DNA from: Acidobacteriota bacterium
GTDB lineage: Bacteria; Acidobacteriota; UBA6911; RPQK01; DATIPO01
Reading direction: 5' to 3'
NCBI GenBank assembly: GCA_035471785.1
Contig: DATIPQ010000098.1
Span: 1 to 41,445 of the forward strand
DNA: 41,445 nucleotides
The position numbers and the translations under genes were made by a program. The stretch's first letter is position 1; the number at the start of each line of letters is the position of its first letter. Below the pieces are notes generated by a model. The model did no database searches. It was given only the letters and a program-made list of their open reading frames with translations, and was not told the origin of the DNA. Shown here piece by piece: positions 1 to 5,347 of this stretch.

Positions 1-39
1 GACCATCACCATTCCCTACCAACACACCCTAACTTTCGC

Positions 40-45
40 TATACT
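40..45 (+). promoter_or_regulatory. Candidate -10 box of tRNA-Leu
   Basis: A TATACT hexamer ends 17 bases before the mature tRNA 5' end, a suitable distance for a short-leader tRNA transcript. I see no good -35 at 16-18 bp, so this is a weak call. Confidence 0.35.
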
Positions 46-62
46 GTGAATCCGCTCAAACA

Positions 63-151
63 GCCGGAGTGGCGGAACTGGCAGACGCACCAGACTCAAA
101 ATCTGGCGAGGTTTACTCCTCGTGGGGGTTCGAATCCCCCCTCCGGCACCA
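63..151 (+). tRNA. tRNA-Leu, anticodon CAA
   Basis: The acceptor arms GCCGGAG (63-69) and CTCCGGC (141-147) pair perfectly, followed by discriminator A148 and an encoded CCA at 149-151. The anticodon stem ccaga/tctgg closes the loop CTCAAAA, giving anticodon CAA, which reads UUG leucine codons. A long variable arm and the T-loop GGTTCGAATCC are present, as expected for a class II leucine tRNA. The gene is intact and is the integration target of the element that follows: its 3' half (from position 92) is repeated at 1799-1869. Confidence 0.95.
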
Positions 152-162
152 ATAGAATCAAC
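92..162 (+). repeat. att site copy 1 (71-bp direct repeat in tRNA-Leu 3' half)
   Basis: These 71 bases, from the anticodon stem through the T arm and CCA into 11 flanking bases, recur exactly at 1799-1869. Tyrosine-recombinase elements commonly integrate into tRNA 3' halves and restore the gene by carrying a copy of it. The neighbouring integrase remnant ends 38 bases downstream, the usual position for int next to att. Confidence 0.85.
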
Positions 163-199
163 CACTTAGCGCCGTTCGGCTTGATCCGCTGCCCCGTCT

Positions 200-750
200 T
201 CATCGTCCCTGTCTCCTCTTTGTATCCACTGACTGTCTCCACTCCTCAGCCTCGTTTCGCTGCGCTCCGCGCACGGCCTTGAGCGCGTGCGTCTGGACGT
301 AGTGCGCGTAGCGCATGGTGGTTTGGATGGTGGCATGGCCCAGCAGTTCCTTGACCGTGTTGACATCCACCCCATGGATGAGCCATTGGGTTGCCCTGAA
401 ATGACGCAGCCCGTGAAAGCCGACCCATTCCAGGTTCGCCTTGGCCTTCCCCCTTGCGAACGGTGTCCGGGGGTCGAGCCAGGGCCTGTTGCGTACCGGG
501 TCAACGAAAACCAATGGAATGTCGATAAAGCGGATCACTTTCCCAAGCCACTCCAAGGCGAGATCCGACAAGGGCACGGACCTCACCTTCCCGCTCTTGG
601 CGCGGCCAATCAAGACCATCCGCTCTCGCTGGCGGATGTGTTGCCCCTTGAGCCGCAAGCCCTCGGACTTTCGCATACCGGTTTCTCCGAGCAAGACGGT
701 GTAAGCCCCGATCACGCCATCTTCAGCGGCCACGGCCCCGACCCGCAACG
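200..750 (-). pseudogene. Tyrosine recombinase (phage/ICE integrase), 5'-truncated
   Basis: This is the catalytic domain of a site-specific tyrosine recombinase, whose role is excision and integration at the adjacent tRNA-Leu att site. Visible catalytic features are the Arg in GETGMRKSEGLRL, the Lys in the beta-hairpin region AKSGKVRSVPLS, the box HGLRH, the second His in LLGHATI and the tyrosine in TMRYAH. The N-terminal arm-binding and core-binding domains (normally about 150-200 residues) are missing. Upstream of the residues AAEDGVIGAY the frame, open to about 901, no longer looks like an integrase and runs into the promoter region of the next gene. The 3' end is complete and stops 38 bases from the att repeat. 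I call it a remnant; the upstream boundary is approximate. Confidence 0.8.
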
Positions 751-811
751 AAAGGAGAGACGATGTTTCAGAGCGACGAAATTCTATGCTATGCTCTCTC
801 GTAGCCAATTG

Positions 812-823
812 AGAGTGTACTCT
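812..823. promoter_or_regulatory. Short inverted repeat upstream of outer-membrane gene
   Basis: The 12-base sequence AGAGTGTACTCT has 5-bp arms around GT and lies 46 bases before the start codon at 870. A TATGCT at 785-790 could be a -10 box. The position suits an operator, but an inverted repeat this short may occur by chance. Confidence 0.25.
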
Positions 824-869
824 GAACCCATTTCTAAATGTAATTCTTAGATTCATTGGAGGACTTGCA

Positions 870-1604
870 ATGCACAAGCTTGTCTTACTTTTGACCGTCA
901 CGCTGACCGGATTTGTTTCAGCTCAGGAAGAACCCCTCACAAATGAGGACATCATCCAGATGCTCAAATCGGGTGTTTCCGAAGACATCATCATCGAGAA
1001 GATTGCTGTTTCGGGTTGCGCCTGCGAGAAGTCTGCATTCGACATCATGATTCTCAGGGGAGCCGGTGCTTCATCTAGACTGGTTAAACTCATCATTGAT
1101 GCCGAGGCGCCCCAGGCGGCAGCCGCACCCCTCCCTGCAGCTCCTGAACCGACGAAAGTCACTCTGTTTGGAGGATACAGCTACGGGCGCTCGGAAGGGG
1201 ATTCGGGCGGCCTCAACTGGAACGGCTTCAACGGAGCCATCACTGGCCACTTGACCGATTGGCTGGCCATTACGGGTGATGTGTCGGGCCATTACACTGA
1301 CTTCAGGGTTCTTGATGTCTCTTGGTACAGCTTTGCCATTGGCCCTGAATTCACTCGCCGCACCGGGCGTGTTCGCGGCTTCGGACATGTCCTGTTTGGT
1401 GCCAGCCGTATCAGCGCTGGTTTACTCGGCGTCGGGGTTGGCGAAACCGGCTTCTCGACTGTGATCGGGGGTGGGGTGGATGTCGGGGTCACCGAACACT
1501 TCGCAATCCGGGTCTTTCAAAGCGACTGGCTCCGTATCTGGGACATCGGCGGCGAAGACTTCAATCTCGGACGCTTATCGTTCGGTGTGGTGGGAAGGTT
1601 TTAG
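870..1604 (+). CDS. Outer-membrane beta-barrel protein with N-terminal helical domain
   Basis: A 244-residue exported protein. Residues 1-18 form a signal peptide ending VSAQE. Residues 23-75 form a short helical domain (LTNEDIIQMLKSGVSEDII) that resembles an N-terminal domain often found on acidobacterial surface proteins. A proline/alanine linker follows at about 80-92. The rest alternates polar and aromatic residues typical of an OmpA-like/OMP_b-brl eight-strand barrel and ends in the outer-membrane signature phenylalanine (VVGRF). GGAGG at 858-862 sets the start. It is the only intact gene inside the tRNA-bounded element and so is its apparent cargo. The substrate or role is unknown. Confidence 0.75.
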   Translation: MHKLVLLLTVTLTGFVSAQEEPLTNEDIIQMLKSGVSEDIIIEKIAVSGCACEKSAFDIMILRGAGASSRLVKLIIDAEAPQAAAAPLPAAPEPTKVTLFGGYSYGRSEGDSGGLNWNGFNGAITGHLTDWLAITGDVSGHYTDFRVLDVSWYSFAIGPEFTRRTGRVRGFGHVLFGASRISAGLLGVGVGETGFSTVIGGGVDVGVTEHFAIRVFQSDWLRIWDIGGEDFNLGRLSFGVVGRF

Positions 1605-1798
1605 CAATAGGAAAAGCCTGGATCGTCGAGTGCTGGTCTGAAAGGTGCCCAAGGGCGGAGGGGCCGCCGAGTGTAGCCAGTTTGTATCCACCTGGAAACG
1701 GCCAGAAAGGGATAGGAACGGATCGGTCTGTGTGGCGAAAACCCGAGTCGTTGTTGGGTTTTTCCTAGTTTTGGACAGCTTTGGATCTCGCCGATTTT
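1605..1798. other. Non-coding tail of the tRNA-Leu element
   Basis: There is no convincing gene here. The arms aaaaccc and gggtttt near 1738-1765 could form a weak hairpin followed by T residues, possibly a terminator for the outer-membrane gene. A short string ttgtatccac near 1680 also occurs inside the 3' end of the integrase remnant near 221, and may be a recombination scar. Confidence 0.3.
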
Positions 1799-1869
1799 AG
1801 ACTCAAAATCTGGCGAGGTTTACTCCTCGTGGGGGTTCGAATCCCCCCTCCGGCACCAATAGAATCAAC
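1799..1869 (+). repeat. att site copy 2 (tRNA-Leu 3'-half duplicate)
   Basis: This is an exact 71-bp copy of 92-162. The 5' half of a tRNA is not present before it (the preceding bases are ggatctcgccgatttt), so it is not a second tRNA gene. It is the distal att of the first element and, by position, the proximal att of the next remnant. Confidence 0.85.
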
Positions 1870-1904
1870 GAGTTAGCCGTCCGCCTGTTCCATTTCCCTC
1901 TCGG

Positions 1905-2039
1905 TCATTTCGCCTGTTGCCTGTTTGCCGCCTGCGTAATTTCGGCTTCTGCCGCTTCGCGGCGCTGCGCCTCGATCACGCTCCTGTGAGCATGACTGGG
2001 CGCGAAGTGCGCATAGCGCATGGTGGTGTGGATGTCGCT
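1905..2039 (-). pseudogene. Second tyrosine integrase, C-terminal remnant only
   Basis: Reading the minus strand from 2039 to the TGA at 1905-1907 gives a 44-residue tail beginning SDIHTTMRYAHFAPSHA and continuing VIEAQRREAAEAE. This matches the final tyrosine box of the integrase at 200-750 (TIQTTMRYAHYV then GAQRNEAEE). The catalytic Tyr is kept; everything upstream is gone. It stops 36 bases from the second att copy, against 38 for the first integrase, so the arrangement is duplicated. Immediately upstream the frame switches to a VirB3-like fragment. Confidence 0.7.
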
Positions 2040-2040
2040 G

Positions 2041-2223
2041 CTTGGAGGAATTGAGCAGCACCTTGAGCACGGCGGGGTCATTCTGCGCCGCCCAGCGGGC
2101 CAGCGCGTAAAGCAGAGCGAACATCAAAAGGGCCGTGAGCAGACTTTCGAAGAGATTGAAGGTGGCTGCTGCCGTGCCCAGGATCAGGAAAAACAGCTTG
2201 GGATCATCAACCAGAAGGACCCT
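2041..2223 (-). pseudogene. VirB3/TrbD-like conjugation protein fragment
   Basis: A 61-codon frame with no start codon reads DDPKLFFLILGTAAATF, then two hydrophobic segments, then ALARWAAQNDPAVLKVLL. The pattern of a short hydrophilic start, a pair of membrane helices and a terminal W-A-x-x-D-P-x-x-L-x-V motif is that of VirB3/TrbD, the small inner-membrane subunit of type IV secretion systems. The fragment ends exactly where the integrase tail begins, so a deletion appears to have fused the transfer region of a conjugative element to the end of its integrase. The family assignment is from pattern recognition only. Confidence 0.5.
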
Positions 2224-2493
2224 TTAGGCGACTTTAGCCGCACCAAGAATCCACCGCCTTAAAAGGCGGTGGAGAAGCGAACGCCTCTCAAGATCCCTGA
2301 GCACTCTCTGATGGCCAATTAGTGCATCTACTCTTATGTCACGCAGAGCTTTCGATACCAAGGGGATAAGAGGCCTAGAGAAGACATCGCCTCTAAGAAT
2401 GTGCCCAAATTCATGTTCCGTCGTGTTCCGGCCCGCCGCGTCCCAGCGCCGCCGACTGAGCCGAGAAAAGACGAAGGAATCTACATCCCAGCC
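2224..2493 (-). pseudogene. Decayed reading frame with HEFGH zinc-protease-like motif
   Basis: Between a TGA at 2494-2496 and a TAA at 2224-2226 the minus strand is open for 89 codons without a plausible start. It contains NTTEHEFGHILRGD, which includes the zinc-binding signature HExxH with a Gly before the second His, as in several metallopeptidase families. The same frame is open upstream of the TGA to about 2640 (DPMLYQLVGDAYS) and downstream of the TAA into the VirB3-like fragment. An old gene with internal stops is possible, but the family is not identified and a chance frame cannot be excluded. Confidence 0.3.
2251..2272. repeat. Perfect 10-bp inverted repeat hairpin
   Basis: The arms CCACCGCCTT (2251-2260) and AAGGCGGTGG (2263-2272) are separated by AA. 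Such compact hairpins are found at the ends of IS200/IS605-type elements and as terminators. No transposase is visible beside it, and there is no T-tract. Confidence 0.4.
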
Positions 2494-2631
2494 TCAACTG
2501 TAGGCATCGCCCACAAGTTGGTACAGCATCGGGTCAAGACGTGAGAAGGCCCCTTTCTTCGCTTTTTTCGCAGCTACTACTTCCTCTTCTACCGTCTTGT
2601 TCCTCCTCTCATTCTCGAAGCTCACAGACAC

Positions 2632-2661
2632 TTGCCGAGCTCGCACTGTCGCGTGTATAGT
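2632..2661 (+). promoter_or_regulatory. Sigma70-type promoter of AbrB/PIN module
   Basis: TTGCCG (2632-2637) and TATAGT (2656-2661) are 18 bp apart, 26 bases before the antitoxin start. A GGGGA Shine-Dalgarno lies about 7 bases before the ATG at 2688. AbrB-type antitoxins usually autorepress such promoters. Confidence 0.5.
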
Positions 2662-2687
2662 CTTACTGGTAAGTTGGGGATACAGCG

Positions 2688-2948
2688 ATGTCAAAAGTAG
2701 CGACAACCAAGATGTCATCGAAGGGGCAGGTGGTGATTCCTGAGGAAGTTCGGACACGACTGGGCTTGGAGCCCGGAGAGCGCTTCATTGTCGTCGGCGA
2801 GGACGGCGTGGTGGTGCTTAAGAGGATCGAGGCACCATCTATGAGGGACTTTGATCAGATCCTGAACAAGGCCAGGCAAGAGGCGCGCGCCGCGGGACTG
2901 AAGCCCTCGGACATTGGCGAGGCGGTTCGAAAGGCTCGGGGACGTTGA
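2688..2948 (+). CDS. AbrB/MazE-family antitoxin
   Basis: An 86-residue SpoVT/AbrB-fold DNA-binding antitoxin. Residues 4-45 form the swapped-hairpin domain: MSSKGQVVIPEEVRTRLGL, followed by GERFIVVGEDGVVVLKRI. The C-terminal 40 residues are charged and helical, the usual toxin-binding tail. The gene overlaps the PIN toxin by four bases (TTGA, 2945-2948), so translation is probably coupled. By family knowledge it neutralises the nuclease and represses its own promoter. A 204-bp stretch covering its C-terminal part is duplicated at 7367-7570. Confidence 0.88.
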   Translation: MSKVATTKMSSKGQVVIPEEVRTRLGLEPGERFIVVGEDGVVVLKRIEAPSMRDFDQILNKARQEARAAGLKPSDIGEAVRKARGR

Positions 2949-3370
2949 TTCGCATCGTCCTCGACACGAACGTGTTGCTGTCCGGGCTCTTCTTCGGTGG
3001 TCCTCCGGGAGAAATTCTGCAAGCTTGGCGCGGCGGGCTGATACAGATCGTCGTGTCCACAGAGATTCTTGAGGAATACTGGCAAACTGGCGAAAGGCTG
3101 GCCGAAAAATACCGTCATGTCGATCTGGAGCCTTTCCTCCGGCTAGTAGCGATCAGATCGAGGCTTGTAGACCCCGTTGTACTTGAGGAACAGGTCTGCA
3201 TAGACCCAGACGACGACAAGTTCCTGGCCTGCGCCGTGGCATTGGATTGTGAATTCGTCATCAGCGGCGACAAGGCGCTAGTAGAAGTCGAGGAGTATCG
3301 AGGAGTGAACATCCTGACACCGAGGGAGTTTGTGGATCAACATCTGCCCGCGAGGGGCCCAAGCTCGTAG
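2945..3370 (+). CDS. PIN-domain ribonuclease toxin
   Basis: A 141-residue PIN-fold toxin of the COG1569 type. It starts at a TTG overlapping the antitoxin stop. Acidic metal-binding residues are visible: Asp in VLDTNVLLSG near residue 7, Glu in STEILEEYW near 42, and the DPDDDKFLACAV cluster near 88-99 followed by ISGDKAL. Length and motifs are complete, so the toxin looks functional. By family knowledge it is a magnesium-dependent endoribonuclease controlled by the cognate AbrB protein. It lies in the accessory region behind the decayed elements. Confidence 0.85.
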   Translation: MIRIVLDTNVLLSGLFFGGPPGEILQAWRGGLIQIVVSTEILEEYWQTGERLAEKYRHVDLEPFLRLVAIRSRLVDPVVLEEQVCIDPDDDKFLACAVALDCEFVISGDKALVEVEEYRGVNILTPREFVDQHLPARGPSS

Positions 3371-3415
3371 CAGGCTGGCCGGTTGTCGAGCCGGACGAAC
3401 AGTGACGTGCAGCCA

Positions 3416-3568
3416 TCACCCGCCCTGATTGATGGAAGCCACGATGTCGTCGCCGGCTGCAATCTCCCACTTGTCCAGCCAGGCCTCGATTCCGCGCCGG
3501 CGCAGAAAGATGGCCAGCGCCTCAACTGCGGGCTTGGCCTTGGATGAATGACTGATAAATACGCGCAT
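3416..3568 (-). pseudogene. TIR-domain protein, truncated to N-terminal 50 residues
   Basis: The minus strand from ATG at 3568 to TGA at 3416-3418 encodes 50 residues beginning MRVFISHSSKAKPAVEAL, then RGIEAWLDKWEIAAGDDIV. This is the first part of a bacterial TIR domain (beta-A strand VFISHSS, the W-LD-WEI box and the G-D-x-I loop). A GGAG lies 6-7 bases before the ATG. A TIR domain needs about 130 residues; the catalytic Glu region is missing and nothing TIR-like follows the stop. Bacterial TIR proteins often act as NAD-cleaving defence effectors, so this is probably the stump of a defence gene. Confidence 0.7.
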
Positions 3569-3900
3569 CAAAAACTCCAACGCTTTCCAGCCCAAGCCAG
3601 ACTGAGGCCCTCATGAGGCGAACCGAACCGCAGGCTCGGCACACGGGAATAAGCTTAGAGCAATAATCAGACTTGGCGCGGCCCTCACAGTTCGCTGGGG
3701 TACCTGCCCCGAAATCCAGACCCACAAGAAGCAACCGAGTGCTATAGCTCCGACACTCCACGCGACTGTCCTCGCGGGAATCAGGCCTTGTCACACGCTG
3801 CCCTGGCCGGCCCCCCTGCTTGAGGAGAGTTCCGGCCAGGGTGGCGTCGGTTCGGGGCGACATTCGGAGAAATGCGGCCCCGCAATAGGACGCTTTGGGT
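3569..3900. other. Intergenic region without recognisable genes
   Basis: About 330 bases lie between the TIR stump and the 3' end of the ScyD-like gene. The frames that are open here look like shadows, and I see no convincing promoter, repeat or RNA. Confidence 0.5.
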
Positions 3901-5073
3901 TTAGGGGACAACTCGCACGATTCTGCCAGTGAAAATCTCCGACACATAGATGTCGCCGCTTTGCTGATCGCGGGCCATGCTAGTAGGTGTGATAAGGCAT
4001 GTGGAGAGGTCAACCGGCGAACTACCGGGGGAAAAGAGCCTCAGCCGCCCCGGCGTGCCCGGAACCAGCATATCGGCGCTGAATTCGAGGGTGAGATACG
4101 ACATCTCGTTACCAAAGCTCCGATAGGGGAGAACATCGATGGCGGAGGTGAGACCCGTGATGAGCGCCTCGGCGGCGCCGGTTTCCCGGTCGACCTGGAG
4201 CACCCGTGCCTGGCCCGGAGGGAAGGGGAACCCGCTTAGGAGAGTGACCAGAAGTTCCTGTGAAGAGAGAGCCCGGATGCTGTCTGGAACCGGTTCGACG
4301 AGGGGAGGACCGAATGGCCGCGTGTTGGGCAGTGGCGGAAGGGTCGTCAGTGTTTCGCTGTCCCCGGTGGTCAGTTGGATGACCCGGATCGAGTTCATGC
4401 TGGCGTCGTTCAAGTAGAGCTCGTCATCGAGCACCGCCAACCCAAAAGGATTGGAATGGCGCACAGCGTTCGGTTCCCCCGGTCTTGGGTCCGCAACCCA
4501 GTCCTGGAAGTCCGCGATAAGACGGATCGTCAGCTTGTCGCCCATACCGTTGTCCAGCTTGAGCTGAGACCGTTCACTCAGGGCTTCGTGATCCTCCAGC
4601 GTCAAGGCGAAACCGGCGGTTGAGTCCTCAACGTAGTTACTGAAGTGTAACGCCAGGACCGAGCTGAAGATCGGCGAGGAAGGAATAGGGTTAGGAACGT
4701 CTGTGCCTGGGACAGCACCGGCAACCGTGACGTCTCCGTTGCCGATTGCCAAGTAGAGCGTCCGGCCGCGCAGAGCGATGCCGCTGGGCCCGCTGGGAGC
4801 GTTATCGGGCGGCGAAAACCCCGAAGGCAAGCCCTCGACGAGCGTTCGCCTGATCCCGCTGGTCACGTCGACCACTGAAATGCGCCCCGTGTTGGGTCCA
4901 TTCCCGGCTTCCGTAACGATGAGGTGGTCGGAGCCACTGAAAACAATCTTCACGGGAGCCCGTAGACCTGCCGTCACGGCCGAGACCTGGCACTGGGCAA
5001 TCAGGTGACACAGGGGCCCTCCGCACAGGGTAAGAAGCAGCAACAACAACAAACGAAACTTGTGACGAATCAT
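3901..5073 (-). CDS. ScyD/ScyE-family beta-propeller protein, secreted
   Basis: A 390-residue protein with an N-terminal signal peptide: a leucine run encoded by CAACAACAAC repeats, then a cleavage region near residue 27. The mature part has NHL/propeller-like repeats: GLRAPVKIVF with DHLIVTEAG, GPSGIALRGRTLYLAIGNGD, HSNPFGLAVLDDELYLNDAS, and a closing SGDIYVSEIFTGRIVRV. This pattern is that of the ScyD/ScyE family, named after cyanobacterial scytonemin genes but widespread as extracellular propellers of unknown role. GGAG lies about 8 bases before the ATG. It is divergent from the wHTH-TPR regulator, which may control it. No scytonemin genes are nearby, so a scytonemin role is not implied. 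Confidence 0.75.
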   Translation of the reverse strand: MIRHKFRLLLLLLLTLCGGPLCHLIAQCQVSAVTAGLRAPVKIVFSGSDHLIVTEAGNGPNTGRISVVDVTSGIRRTLVEGLPSGFSPPDNAPSGPSGIALRGRTLYLAIGNGDVTVAGAVPGTDVPNPIPSSPIFSSVLALHFSNYVEDSTAGFALTLEDHEALSERSQLKLDNGMGDKLTIRLIADFQDWVADPRPGEPNAVRHSNPFGLAVLDDELYLNDASMNSIRVIQLTTGDSETLTTLPPLPNTRPFGPPLVEPVPDSIRALSSQELLVTLLSGFPFPPGQARVLQVDRETGAAEALITGLTSAIDVLPYRSFGNEMSYLTLEFSADMLVPGTPGRLRLFSPGSSPVDLSTCLITPTSMARDQQSGDIYVSEIFTGRIVRVVP

Positions 5074-5194
5074 CTTTAATCTCCTGGAGTCTTCTGGGCG
5101 CCGCCAGGGGCTGGTGTGGCTGAGTCACGCCTAGACGTACCGAAACCTTCGGCAGCATGCGCCGCATCGCGCGCAGCCCTTGGCTGCAATCCTC

Positions 5195-5200
5195 TATAAT
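5195..5200 (+). promoter_or_regulatory. Candidate -10 box for the wHTH-TPR regulator
   Basis: TATAAT occurs here in the divergent region, about 150 bases before the chosen ATG at 5348. No clear -35 partner is present at 17 bp. A TATATT at 5261-5266 is an alternative. Confidence 0.3.
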
Positions 5201-5291
5201 TCTCGCGGGGCGCCAGGGTTCATCGGATCCCTCGATGCGCCTCGCCGAGCGGAGATTCTATATATTGCCCGGCAAACGGTATCGAAAGTTC

Positions 5292-5317
5292 CGCGAAAGT
5301 TTGGGGAAACTTTCGCG
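5292..5317. promoter_or_regulatory. Perfect 11-bp inverted repeat, candidate operator
   Basis: CGCGAAAGTTT (5292-5302) and AAACTTTCGCG (5307-5317) flank GGGG, ending 30 bases before the regulator's ATG. A further half-like TCGAAAGTT lies just upstream at 5282-5290. There is no T-tract, so a terminator is unlikely. The position suits an operator, possibly autoregulatory; it could also fold in the mRNA leader and affect ribosome access. Confidence 0.55.
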
Positions 5318-5347
5318 AACGCAGGTTGCACCTTAAGGGAAAGCGCC

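Larger units (their letters stand above)
92..1869. mobile_element. Small integrated element at tRNA-Leu
   Basis: About 1.7 kb is bounded by the 71-bp direct repeats at 92-162 and 1799-1869. It holds a 5'-truncated tyrosine integrase (minus strand, reading toward the tRNA) and one outer-membrane protein gene (plus strand). The integrase lacks its N-terminal half, so the element is probably immobile now unless helped in trans. A second integrase remnant sits at the same distance beyond the second repeat, so two elements probably integrated here in tandem and both decayed. Confidence 0.7.

Noticed and set aside
1799-1869. Second tRNA-Leu gene
   Set aside because: Only the 3' half is present; the acceptor 5' strand and D arm are missing, so it is an att copy.
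3901-5073. Scytonemin biosynthesis locus
   Set aside because: Only the ScyD/ScyE-like propeller protein is present; no scyA, scyB or scyC-like genes are nearby.
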